Assembly: GCA_030068075.1 (NCBI GenBank)
Contig: CM057836.1
Span: 72,825,788-72,889,787 of the forward strand
Reading direction: 5' to 3'
From: Paguma larvata
Lineage: Eukaryota; Chordata; Mammalia; Carnivora; Viverridae
Length of the DNA: 64,000 nucleotides
Below the pieces are notes generated by a model. It had not been told where the DNA came from. It saw only the letters and a program-made list of their open reading frames with translations, and did not search any database. This document shows positions 21,541-31,424 of this stretch, piece after piece. The position numbers and the translations under genes are program-made. Every line of letters starts with the position of its first letter. Position 1 is the stretch's first letter.

Positions 21541-23984
21541 TTTAAGTTTATTTTAAAGTCTTACAGCTATTTTTTTTTTGTACTTAAAATGTGCCTCAAG
21601 TCCAGTTGAGGAGTCAGCATTTTTCCTCAGTGTTGTCACTGTTAACACTTCCAGAGCTGCTAGTTGAGCTTGCTTCGCTTTTCTTTCTGAGTTTGTGGAG
21701 TTTTCTAAGGTCAACTTGTGCTAACTTAGCTAAAATATTACAATTGCTGATAATTCGAAAAATGCTACACTCAGTAACATCCTTTCTGAAAAATACACTG
21801 AAAATTTGTAACTAAACTTGGTTGAAAGAATCAGAACTTTGCCAATAAATGATAAACTTTTCATACTTTCTTTGATACTTTGCTTCATAAATCTGTAAAG
21901 TCACTCTTTACCCTTTCCATCAATCTGCGACGGTCATTTATTATAAGGTCCAGTGAGATAACCGTAACCAGAACATATGTTCCGGACCAATTTATGTATC
22001 CCTCTCACGCGATACCCTCCCCCGGCTGCGTTATCGATTGTACTGTTTCTTCCATGGGGGATATGTGCACCATGCTCTATGTGGTTCTTTCTGTCTTGAC
22101 TTTTCTGTGCTACTGGCCAGCCACCAAAGTGGCTTTTGGCCCTCTAATTGATCACAACCCTCCACTTGAAAACCACTGGTTTTACTGTTGTCATCTGCTA
22201 GAGTGGGGCCAATCTCCCCAAATCATACGGTCTTCCAGGGATAGGGTGGATGCGTGGAACACAGTCAGACTTCTGTTTGGAAGGAGGAAGAGAGGGTTGG
22301 AGGCTAGAGGTGGGACAGGCAACCAAGACCGTCCAGCTCCAGGGACTGCTTACCAAGCATCTGGTGTGGTTTGACATATGTGGGGTTGTTTGCCTTTATT
22401 CTCACGGCTCCCAACTATTGCTTTTAGTTTTTCCTATTTGTTTCTAGTTTTGTCTCTTTCCTCAGATAATTTTCTTGTCCCTGTCATTGTGCTTGCCACT
22501 ACATTGTCTGCCATCTCCTACCCTCTCATTTTTAAACACCCCACTTTCATATTGCTGTTTTTTATCTACTTAGGTCAAGAAGACTCTCCAGCTCATTAAA
22601 AGTTGTGACTCAGAAGTAATCAGGTTCTCAGCAAGGTCTTAGGTTTTTCTTTAAGATCCTTTTCATGATTATCTTTGCTAGTAGGATTTTTAAAATGACG
22701 TCTGTGGTTTTTAGCCGTGGCCTAGATAACTAGGTTATCTCTGAAATACGGAAGTACTCCTGCACCCTTCGGTCTTCCAGAACAAAAACTCGTACTATCA
22801 AAAGATCAGAGTGTCATCACAATACCTAGGGACTCTGTTTACTCTGTGGTCTTCCTAAGAGTTTAAGGTTATCAAACTTAACCTTGTTCTCTTGAGACAA
22901 ATGGAGAAGGATGCTGACCCACAGTTTCACATCTGGGAACAACAACTCGAGGATCTTTAAGTTTAGAATTATGAATAACATGAGTGTATTATGAGGTGCT
23001 GATTGTGGTAATCTGGCTTCAGTTAGCCAACGAATATTTACCTTCAAATACTGTGTTTCATAACTACTAAGACGCGCATTTTCTTACATTTTAACATCTC
23101 TGAAATCAGAATGCTTAACAATTAATGGTATCCTAAATATATATATATATATATTAACCGTGTTGTATATAGTTGCTGTTGGCCCCGGGGCACATGATGG
23201 CGTAGTTTCTGTGTGAACTTGATTGTTAATCTTGGAGTCATGACCGAACTGCAAGCCCTTCACTGTTTTAGTCAGCAAACTACTGAACAGTGAAACATTT
23301 AAGGACCTTTAAGGAAAGAATAGGAGTTTTGTTGCTGCCCAAAATCTCTTCCGTCGATACTTTCTGTTCAGATTAAGATAGAACTACTATCACAGCTTAC
23401 AGAATGAGCCTCAGAAGCTTTAAAGAGACTCTCAGAGACTATGGAGTAGAACCGTTTCAGGAAATGGTACATTACCTAGGGTCTGAAGAGTTAAAGGACA
23501 ATACTGAATGGAAGAACTTGGACATCTAAGACTCCGAGTAAAAAAGTGGTTCAGAAGAGTTGAGCGCTGGATGTGAAGAAATTTTAGAAATCCCTTAACC
23601 AGTGTAGATTGCTTATATTTTCCTTTTAATCTATGTGTAATAAATGATTTAAGAACTTTCTAAATAAGTCTAAAAGAATTCTTTCAATATTTAAAAAATA
23701 AAAATTTCACGTAACAAGAAAGCATTGTGGCATGATTTAATAGGCAGTGTAGTTTCTTTCTTAGTGGTACATAAAATAACCGTGCCTTTTATAAGCAGTA
23801 GTATCTTCAGTGTGATGAAACTGAGTTTGATTTACTGTCAGACTTCTTGTGGAGTCGCGTACTGCTTCCTACTGTAATTGACACTTCCTTCTCATAAGAG
23901 GAACTAAGGAACAATCCACAGGTAAGGAGGGCTAACAGCACCAGGCCACGTGCGAATGATGGAGACCAGCAGGTCTCACGGTGT
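21541..23984. other. Intronic stretch, unassigned
   Basis: No supported exon. It contains a 164-codon ATG frame on the + strand (21880-22374) with no recognisable domain, and an (AT)n tract at 23138-23153. The sequence around 22090-22290 looks like repeat-derived text that I cannot assign. Confidence 0.4.
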
Positions 23985-24095
23985 GCTTCTGGAAGCGGCA
24001 GCAACAGTACCACCTGGGAGCTTGTTAGAATGCAAGTTCTCAGGCCCCGCCCCAGACCTACCCAGTCTACCAAGCTAAAGCTTAAGAACCACCGT
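23985..24095. repeat. MER5A-like (hAT-Charlie) relic
   Basis: 'GTACCACCTGGGAGCTTGTT', 'AGAATGCAAGTTCTCAGGCC', 'CCGCCCCAGACCTACCCAGT' and 'AAGCTTAAGAACCACCGTTC' match the MER5A order, with part of the centre missing. It lies about 260 bp upstream of the first SRBD1 exon in the window. Confidence 0.8.
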
Positions 24096-24350
24096 TCTGG
24101 CAGAATTTGAGGAAAGGGAAAATTACTGGGGCTGTTACATTGAGGTTAGGTGTATGAGTGATTTAGAGAGTAAAGAAACATAGATTCCTTAAGTTCAGCT
24201 CAATTTCATGCTAACAATGTGTTTACAAAAAGTGAAAAAATGTAATATGTTGTGTCTCAGCCAGCTACCAGTGATAGAGCCTTATAATGGAATAGTCCAA
24301 AAACTGCCTGTCTTTCGCTTTTGGTTGACTTTTGATCTTTGTCTTTTTAG

Positions 24351-24457
24351 CATGATGTATCTCAGACTTTGCTCAAGGCAACACTGGACAGTGTTGTAGA
24401 AGAATGTGTCAGCTTTGTGGGAGTGGATATTAACATCTGTTCTGAAGTTCTGTTGAG
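24351..24457 (+). CDS. SRBD1: SRBD1 exon a: Tex-core / start of HhH region
   Basis: A 107-nt internal exon. The acceptor is TTTTTAG|C after a T-rich tract and the donor is TTGAG|GTGAGA. Frame 1 gives 35 complete codons, beginning [20 protein letters not shown] and followed by [15 protein letters not shown], with AG left for the next exon. This is the segment after the YqgF/RNase H-like domain in Tex-family proteins, where bacterial Tex has a similar 'QHDV...L...V..CVN.VGVDLNTAS..LL' pattern. The VGVD(I/L)N motif and its cysteine leads into the helix-hairpin-helix region. It is in frame with 25740-25916, which confirms it. The preceding exon, which should end in codons equivalent to GxYQ, is not in this window as far as I can see. 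SRBD1 is thought to bind RNA or nucleic acid, but its molecular function is poorly defined. Confidence 0.96.
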
Positions 24458-25739
24458 GTGAGACAAGAAGTCTGTGGCCGAAGATCACAGAATCTTCAGT
24501 TTCACTGGCTGTTCCGTTGAAACTTAGCTAAAATAAACCTGTATAAAGTTGTCAAATATAGAAAATCTATGAGTTCCTACATTGCTTTAGGTAATCAGTT
24601 TAAGGGGAAGACATCATTTAAAAAAAGGATTATAACAATTCACATTATCATTTTTAATACTGCAAATCTAAAGTGAAGAGCATATGGTAACCATTGAGTG
24701 CATTAGTGTTGCTAATAGAATTTAAATAAGGTTAACATGGAAAAGATCTGTTCCCCACCACATGAGAGTAGATATTTTTCACTAGTTCAGTCTCTTGCAT
24801 ACATCTGTCAAAGCTGGCAGTAACCAGAAGATAAATTCCGAGGGTTCAAGGTATGGTTACCATATTTTTACCTTGAATCTGCAAGTCACGTAACAAAATC
24901 TTTATCGTACTATAATCACGTCTTATATACTCTGTCCTTTTTTAGTGTGGTTATAGAAGAGCTGCTTTTTTTTTGTTCATAGTTTTACATTTATTACACA
25001 AGTCTGCTGATGCAGCATGAAATTCTGGACCTCTGTAAAAGATCTAGACTTCTCTGCTTTGAGATTAGCATAGCAGAAAATATCCCTTACATTTTAAGGT
25101 GTTGATTTTTCTACCACAGCTACAAACATTCCATAATTTCATGTATAAAATTCAATAATAGGATTACAAATCTCTTAAACAGTAATTTTTAAAATTAACA
25201 CCAAGCAAACTACCTCATGATAGAGTTCTTTTATTTTTGAACTAATCAGAACAGTTATGACTTTCTATAGTTCAAGTGTTTATGTTAATGCAAATAGGCT
25301 GATAAAAAAAAATAGGATAGTACGACACAACTGAAGCTATTCTAACTTTTGCTACTAACTCACTTTGTAAACTGAACAGGAATAGGCGGCATCATTACTT
25401 GAGTCAGAAATACAGGGACCATGGATAGCATAGACTTGCTGTGGGGAACAGTTCTTTTCTTATACCAGTGCTAACCAGCTTACCGGCATCCTTACGACAG
25501 CTGCTGGTTTTGTCATTATTTTGCTTTCAGTTCTGTTTGCCTCCCCTTGGACAACTCTTTCCCCGGTGTCTTTTTCATTTAACTCCCTTTTGGACTAATT
25601 TAACTTAGAGCCAGATGACAGTATGTAATTGCAGTTGTTTTTAGGATGCATATCATTGACTTTTCAGATGAGGTCTTTTTTTTGACTATGCTTAGACCTT
25701 TTATATCTACCGTATTATTCATTTTGTTTCTTTTTTTAG

Positions 25740-25916
25740 GCATATCGCAGGACTCAATGCCAACCGAGCCAAAAGCATTATTGAATGGCGAGAGAAAAAT
25801 GGGCCCTTTGTCAACAGAGAACAGCTGAAAAAGGTGAAAGGGCTGGGTCCAAAATCTTTCCAACAGTGCGCTGGCTTCATCAGAATCAACCAGGATTATA
25901 TTAGAACATTTTGCAG
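25740..25916 (+). CDS. SRBD1: SRBD1 exon b: helix-hairpin-helix domain
   Basis: A 177-nt exon with acceptor TTTTTTTAG|G and donor TTGCAG|GTGATT. AG from exon a plus the first G makes Arg. It then encodes [40 protein letters not shown] and [18 protein letters not shown], leaving AG. The '[34 protein letters not shown]' pattern is the tandem helix-hairpin-helix of Tex proteins, which contacts nucleic acid; the GLGPK hairpin is intact. The exon is a multiple of three and has the same phase at both ends, so skipping it would keep the frame but delete the HhH core. The donor lacks G at +5 and is weaker than those of the next two exons. The open frame on the opposite strand at 25600-25863 is a shadow. 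Confidence 0.98.
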
Positions 25917-26019
25917 GTGATTATTAAACTGTTGGCTTCGGGTTCTGTTATCAACCTTCTCTGTTACTGTTGCCCATCCCGCTCACTGGCCTAAATCCTA
26001 GGGGTCCGTTTGTTCAGTA

Positions 26020-26460
26020 CGTGTTGACTCTGATCTGTGCTAGGCACTGGGAATCCAGCAGTGAACAAGTCAGCAAATTCCCCGTTCGCATGAAGTTAAA
26101 TTTTAATACATGAGACAAACAATAAATAAACCAGTAAAATAAATAGTTTCAGATGTAGTAAATATTATATAAATTAAAACAGAGGGATATGACACTGTTT
26201 TGGGGAGCAGTACAACCGCTTTATGTGAGTTACTCATTGAGAAGTTATCTGAGCTGAACTTTGAATGACGGAAGGAGCCAACCACGCAGGGATTCGAAGG
26301 AAAGCACTAGAGGCAGAGCACGCAGGGTGTGCGCAGGATCCTACGGCACAGCCAGACTTGGAGTATTCAGGAAAGGAAACTAAGGTCAGTGTGACTGGAG
26401 CGTCATAGGTGGGAAGGACTGGTGCAAGAAGAGGTGACAAAGAGGACTTTGTGACAGCCA
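26020..26460 (-). repeat. L2 3' end, antisense
   Basis: Reverse-orientation L2 3'UTR: 'TGTGCTAGGCACTGGGAATC', 'CAGCAGTGAACAAGTCAGCA', 'GAGACAAACAATAAATAAAC', 'TGAGAAGTTATCTGAGCTGA', 'ACTTTGAATGACGGAAGGAG' and 'AGAGGCAGAGCACGCAGGGT'. It sits in the intron between exons b and c. Confidence 0.75.
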
Positions 26461-26584
26461 CATCATATTGACAGCTGTTTCCCTAAGTGTACTTGGGCCT
26501 CCCCACTCCCTGCACCCTGAAAACTGGCCAAACCATAATTGTCAGGTGTGTAGATTAAGCACTACGTTCTTGATCTTAATTTCT

Positions 26585-26709
26585 TTTTTTTTTTTAAGTT
26601 TTTTTTTTTTTTTTAAGTTTTATTTCTGAGAGAGACAGAGCATGAGCAGGGGAGGGGCAGAGAGAGAGGGAGACACAGAATCCCTGTTCTGAGCCACCCA
26701 GCCACCCCT
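26585..26709 (-). mobile_element. Feline SINE, antisense, internally deleted
   Basis: T-rich tail, GAGAGAGACAGAGCATGAGC, 'AGGGGAGGGGCAGAGAGAGA' and 'GGGAGACACAGAATCC', then a jump straight to 'CTGAGCCACCCAGCCACCCC'. About 90 bp covering most of the tRNA-like body is missing. TSDs CTTGATCTTAATTTCT and CTTGCTCTTAATTTCT flank it. Confidence 0.9.
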
Positions 26710-26865
26710 CTTGCTCTTAATTTCTAATCCTGATGGCACAAAAGCAAAGAATTTGGGTAAACTTCTTAGCATTTTGTAATCATGAAAGAATAATTTTTAC
26801 GTACTTGCTACTTTGGCACTACCTGTTTCGTTACATTATTTTTTTCTTTTGACAAGTTATAGTAA

Positions 26866-27072
26866 GGGGCGCCCGGGTGGCTCATTCGGTTAAGCAGCCG
26901 ACTTCGGCTCAAGTCATGATCTCGCGGTTCGTGAGCTCGAGCCCCGCTGAGGGCTCTGCGCTGACAGCTCAGAGCCTGGAGCCTGCTTCGGATTCTGTGT
27001 CTCCCTCTCTCTCTCTCTGCCCCTCCCCTGCTTATGCTCTCTGTCTTTCCCTCTCGAAAATAAACATTAAAA
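26866..27072 (+). mobile_element. Feline tRNA-derived SINE
   Basis: Close to consensus: GGGGCGCCCGGGTGGCTC, 'CTGCGCTGACAGCTCAGAGC', 'CTGGAGCCTGCTTCGGATTC', CT-rich middle and 'TCGAAAATAAACATTAAAAG' tail. The low divergence suggests one of the younger copies. TSDs are unclear in the A-rich flank. Confidence 0.95.
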
Positions 27073-27369
27073 GTTTTTTTTAATAAAAGTAAAAAAATTA
27101 TGATAAAAGGAATATGGAAAATTAATCTTTATTCTGGCAAAGACTAGGGAAAACCAGCCCCACTGGACAATCATCACCATCACCATCATGTAATACCAGC
27201 CCCATTGATAATAATAATAATATTAGTAATATAAAGTTATAGTTACATCACTGGTTTTGATGTAGAAATAGAGTCTGAAAGTCACCAAAATATAGACAGA
27301 ATTTAGTTTATGATAAAGGTAACGTTTCAAACACTGGCATTATGACAGCTGGCAGGAATTGGATATGTG

Positions 27370-27570
27370 TAGGGGAACCCGTAGTTCCAGGTCATAGCTT
27401 ATACCCAGATAAACCCCAGACGGATCAGAGGCTTAAAAAGAAGTGAAACTGTAAAAGGACCAGAAGACAACATGGGTAAAGGTTGCAGAGGACTGGAGTG
27501 GTAGAAGGCCTTTTCTAAGTAGACCACAAAACCCAGAAGCCAGAAATGAAAAAGAACCGAGGATAGAACA
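27370..27570 (+). repeat. L1 ORF2 end fragment, sense
   Basis: 'CAGATAAACCCCAGACGGAT', 'GTGAAACTGTAAAAGGACCA', 'GAAGACAACATGGGTAAA' and 'CACAAAACCCAGAAGCCAGA' match the + strand 3' part of L1 ORF2 in order. Disabled. Confidence 0.65.
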
Positions 27571-27742
27571 CTCCCATGCTTCTTAGTTTATGTTTCTTGA
27601 GCACTCGGTTAGAACAGTATAAGAAAATAAGTGAAAAGGAAAGGGCACCCCAGCTTCTCACTTCAAATAGTTTCTTATATATTGCTTCTTGAAAGTAAAT
27701 TTATACTTCTATCAGCTTGTATGTTTATTATTTACAAATTCA

Positions 27743-27847
27743 GGGGCATCTGGGTGGCTCACTGGGTTGAGCATCTGACTCTTGATTGCAGCTCGGGTCC
27801 TGGTCCCAGGGTTGTGGGTGCTACTTTGAGTGTGGAGCCTACTTAAG

Positions 27848-27889
<42 letters not shown>

Positions 27890-28035
27890 CCTCCCTTTCT
27901 CTCTTTCTCTCCCTGTCTCCTCTCTCTCCCTCTCTCTCTCTCTCCTCCCACTCTCTCTCTCTCCTCCCACTCTCTCTCTCTCCTCCCTCTCTCTCTCCCT
28001 CTGCCCCTCTCCCCTGCTTGCATGCTCTTAAAAAA
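27743..28035 (+). mobile_element. Feline SINE with expanded CT tract
   Basis: Head GGGGCATCTGGGTGGCTCACTGG, then 'GGGTCCTGGTCCCAGGGTTG' and 'GTGTGGAGCCTACTTAAGAT', an older subfamily body. The CT-rich middle (about 27850-28012) is stretched to roughly 160 bp of imperfect (CT)n with CTCCCA interruptions, then CTTGCATGCTCTTAAAAAAAC. The long Ser/Leu and Arg/Glu open frames on both strands are translations of this repeat, not genes. Confidence 0.92.
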
Positions 28036-28640
28036 ACAATGCATACAAAAAGGATTGTATTATAGAACTTTTTGAAACTTATTTTACTCGTTTCAGTAAT
28101 ATATCTTGGTTTTCCTTCCACATATTACATATAGATGTAGATTATATATGATGTCTGCATAGTATTTAGTTTATGGATGAACTATAGCCAGATCTAATCA
28201 GTGCCCTATTGATGAACATTCAAGTTGTTTTTAAAGCCATATCGTTTTTCAGCTGATAATAAAGTACTTGAATATTCATGACTATTACATCTTCTTCATA
28301 AATCATGCCTTTATTCAGAATGGACTGTTGCTATGTCATTGAGTGGTTTTTGGTTTGAAATCTCTTTGTTTGCTAGCTCTGTTGCTATATTTGCATTTCA
28401 ATATGCTTGGTGGGTTTTTTTTATTTTCAAATTTTCTATGACATTTAATTTTTGATACAACTCTTGTAGACTAGTAGATTTCATAGTTTTATTTGATTTT
28501 ATCTTAATTCATTCACATTTATTACATTTATTGATACATTTGGACTTAATTTTCTATCATATATTTTCTCTTCATATGCTTTCTGATTTCCTTTCATGCT
28601 GTTTGTTGGATTTCTCAGCTAGCAAGTGTTCCTTATTTTC
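28036..28640 (-). repeat. Old L1 3'UTR, antisense
   Basis: 'CAGTAATATATCTTGGTTTT', 'GTCTGCATAGTATTTAGTTT' and 'CCCTATTGATGAACATTCAA' correspond to reverse-orientation L1 wording. The continuation to 28640 is AT-rich and L1-like but weaker. Confidence 0.55.
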
Positions 28641-28652
28641 CCACCTCATTTT

Positions 28653-28776
28653 TTTTGTTTTGTTTTGGTTTTCTTTTTTTTATTTAAATAGTTTATTTTC
28701 AAATTGGTTTAAATATAACACCCAGTGTTCATCCCAACACGTGCCCTCTTTAATGCCCGTCACCCCCTCTCCCCTC
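28653..28776 (-). mobile_element. Young carnivore L1 tail, antisense, severely truncated
   Basis: A T-rich start is followed by 'TAGTTTATTTTCAAATTGGT', 'ATATAACACCCAGTGTTCAT', 'CCCAACACGTGCCCTCTTTA' and 'ATGCCCGTCACCCCCTCTCC'. This is the same 3' end as the element at 46798-47338. A perfect 14-bp TSD, TCCCACCTCATTTT (28639-28652 and 28777-28790), defines a 124-bp insertion. Confidence 0.92.
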
Positions 28777-28986
28777 TCCCACCTCATTTTTATCTCCCTT
28801 TACTGATTTTAAGTTGTATGTCTTCTTCTGGTGATTATCCTTAAGTGTGATTTGTACTGGGCTCTGCAGTTAATGGGTGTGTCTGCCCTCCTCCTAGAAA
28901 AGACTGGCACCTTAGGACTCTTCTCAGCCTTCCCTTCAGCTGTATGTCCCATCATGAGATGGCCTAGGATTTTCATTTTAGACTAT

Positions 28987-29106
28987 CATATATATATATG
29001 ATATATATACACACACATATATACATATACACACACACACACACACACATTTAATAAATAAATAAATAAACATATATATATATAAATGCTTTTATATATA
29101 TATATA
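28987..29106. repeat. Compound (TA)n/(CA)n/(AAAT)n microsatellite
   Basis: TA runs, two CA runs, (AAAT)n and a further TA run, ending at the T-rich side of an antisense SINE. Part of it may derive from that SINE's tail. Confidence 0.9.
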
Positions 29107-29299
29107 AATGCTTATTTATTCTGAGAGAGAAAGTGTATGAGCAGAGGATGGGCAGAAAGAGAGGGAGACAGAGAATCCCAAGCAGGCTCCATGCTGTTAG
29201 CGCAGAGCCCAGTATGGGGCTCGAACTCACAAACCATGAGATGACCGGAGCCAAAATCAAGGATTGGAGGCTTAACTTACTGAGCCACCCAGGTGCCCC
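29107..29299 (-). mobile_element. Feline tRNA-derived SINE, antisense
   Basis: 'GCTTATTTATTCTGAGAGAG', 'AGGATGGGCAGAAAGAGAGG', 'GCTGTTAGCGCAGAGCCCAG', 'GGGGCTCGAACTCACAAACC' and 'CTGAGCCACCCAGGTGCCCC'. The open frames on both strands here are SINE-derived. Confidence 0.94.
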
Positions 29300-29394
29300 A
29301 TGTATATTTTTTTACATTATTCATGAGCAGTTGTTTAACTTAGTAAGTTTTTATAGTTTCTATGCTCATCAGTTTCTTATAGCCCACATGATCA

Positions 29395-29900
29395 CTCTTC
29401 TTGAATTTGTTTTTGCTAGAGTATATCCTTAAATTCTTTTCAGAAAGGATATATTATATGGGTTCTACTTTAGTCCTTACATGTCTGAAAATGATTGTAA
29501 TTTGCCCTCCTATTTGAATGCTATTTTGGAGAGGTATATGATTCTCGATTTAAAATCATTTTGTCTCAGAACTTTTAAGATACCAGTTCACTTGTATTCT
29601 AGCATCTGCTGTCTATCGGTGAGGAATCTGATGCCAGTCTGACTCTAGTTCCTTGGGACGTATTCTGTTTTATTCTTCTCTCTTGCTTCTTAAATCCTGT
29701 TCTAAAGTTGCCCCACAGTAGGTCAAATCTGAGTCTTTTTCCATTCATCCTATTTCATACTCAGTAGGTCCTTTTAATTTGAGAACTTGTATTTTTCTTC
29801 AATTCTGGGAAATTGTTTTCTCTTTCTCCTTCTCCCTTTTCTTTTTATTTAATTTATTTCTCTACGTTTTCTCTGTTCTCTCCTAGAATGCCACTTATAC
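29395..29900 (-). repeat. Old L1, antisense
   Basis: 'CATGTCTGAAAATGATTGTA', 'TATGATTCTCGATTTAAAAT', 'ATTCTAGCATCTGCTGTCTA' and 'GGTGAGGAATCTGATGCCAG' parallel the antisense L1M/HAL1 text seen near 13600-13800, at greater divergence. It lies just upstream of exon c. Confidence 0.55.
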
Positions 29901-30119
29901 AGGCTAAATCCGTCAAGAATGTTTCTGGCTTTAGGTAACAGGAAACTCTGTTAGCAATGTTAGACAAATACGTGATCATTTCTATGAAGTCAGCGGTCAG
30001 AATGTGGGTGCTGTTTGTGTGTATTCATATGGCAGAAAAATAAGCACATTTTAAAGACTTTTCTTTTCTTCCCAATCTTCCTCTTCCCTCCCACTCCTTG
30101 CCTCTTTAAATGGTGCTAG

Positions 30120-30302
30120 TAGTCAGCAAACCGAATCTGCCGGCCAAATTCAGGGAGTTGCTGTGACATCTTCGGCAGGTGCGGAGGTCACCAACGAGAA
30201 GCAGGGCAAGAAGAAGAACAAATCTGCAGTAAATGTTGTACTGAAGCCAAATCCTTTGGACCAAACGTGTATTCACCCGGAATCGTATGACATAGCGATG
30301 AG
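30120..30302 (+). CDS. SRBD1: SRBD1 exon c: lysine-rich insert and second helical region
   Basis: A 183-nt exon. AG from exon b plus T makes Ser. It reads [40 protein letters not shown] and [20 protein letters not shown], leaving AG before a consensus GTAAGT donor. The first 40 residues are low-complexity and polar with a basic cluster (KQGKKKNK), absent from bacterial Tex. [13 protein letters not shown] is the conserved Tex motif (NPLD...(V/I)HPE.Y) that opens the second helical repeat region. The acceptor is a tandem TAGTAG: 30118-30119 and 30121-30122 are both AG and in frame, so the exon starts at 30120 or 30123 and differs by one serine. A long pyrimidine tract precedes it (about 30057-30108). 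Length 183 with equal phases makes skipping frame-neutral. Confidence 0.97.
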
Positions 30303-31424
30303 GTAAGTCTGAGGCCCGTGTGAGAATTCTCTGTGCCCGGAGTGAGTTCACTACAGCAAATGGCCTTTGTTTTGGCATAATGGAGACTTAAAACCTAGGA
30401 CCATATTTAACATGACAACATTTTTCAGAAGTTCCGCATTGCCGAGTTATGTGACACATTATTTTGTTTCAGGGAGGAATGAAACCATTATTCCTGGAGC
30501 AGTGTCAAGCTAATAAACCCTGGTACTAATGGTGAAGTGTGTGTAATGGAAATTGCATGGCACTCTCCTCTGTTTGTTTTGGAAATTAACAAGACACAAA
30601 TGACTAGCACCTGGCCTAAAGCTTGTGCTTATCTAAAGATAAAGCCCTTTTGGAAGTAAACAGCCAACTCTCAGATTTCTAAGAAGTATTGCCCGGCCAG
30701 GTTATTACAAACTCTAAGAAATGATATACTGTTAATAAGCATACATTACACAGAATGTTATGGCAGAGATTTTTGAGTACAAGGTAAACTTTCATGTAAG
30801 GCACTAAAAAAAAAAAAAAATAACACCACATTGAATTAGTTTAAAAATTTTTAATTAGTTCAGAAATTGTCTTGCTACATCATTAAATATTTTAAGGCTT
30901 TTAGTGAGTTAGATAACAGTAGGGTTTAAGATCGTGAATATTTTAACATTCATTGAATCCTTAGTCCTTTACATGTCTGAAAAGTGAGATTTTTAACTTG
31001 TTTTGAAAAAATTTATATTAGATTATTTGAATAAATGAAATTGTTTGTACTCTTTTAGAGATGTTTAAAAGGATAGGTTATAGCACATGATAGAGAACTT
31101 AGAAAATAGGAAAAAAAAGAAGTGAAAAATAGTATTTTGTCAACATCAAAACAGTGGTACCTTTTTCCACCCCAGCATTTTGTTATGGAAAAATTTAAGC
31201 GTAAAATTGGGAAAAAAAATTTTACAGTGAATTCCTGTATACCTACACCTAGATTTTATCATTCATATTTTATTATGCCTGTTTTTCCACTTATCTGTCC
31301 ATCTGTTCATCAGTTCGTCTTATTTGTGTATTTCAAAGAAAGTTGTAAACATACAACTAAATACTAAACACTAAACTACTACAGTATGAGTATCATTAAT
31401 CAGAATTCTATGCTTCTTAACAGT
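30303..31424. other. Start of 19.3-kb SRBD1 intron, nothing recognised
   Basis: AT-rich intronic sequence with a 16-A run near 30806-30821. No exon, RNA gene or nameable repeat. Confidence 0.5.

Noticed and set aside
21880..22374. 164-codon plus-strand open frame, the longest in the window
   Set aside because: The translation has no recognisable domain and is not flanked by consensus splice sites in a frame that joins SRBD1. It lies 2 kb upstream of the first SRBD1 exon seen and does not resemble the Tex YqgF or N-terminal regions.
1..24350. Search for the preceding SRBD1 exon (should end with codons like GxYQ before HDVSQ)
   Set aside because: I scanned for TATCAG or TACCAG followed by GT and for YqgF-domain-like translations and found no convincing match. 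The intron probably extends left of the window, though a manual scan could miss a short exon.
24282..24488. Minus-strand 68-codon frame over SRBD1 exon a
   Set aside because: Shadow of the real + strand exon, which has proper splice sites, a Tex-family translation and frame continuity with the next exon.
27712..28121. Arg/Glu-rich and Ser/Leu-rich open frames on both strands
   Set aside because: These are translations of the CT-expanded SINE and have no coding meaning.
28987..29106. AT/CA alternating tract considered as a direct-repeat array (CRISPR-like)
   Set aside because: The units are simple dinucleotides with no spacer-repeat structure, and the organism is a mammal.
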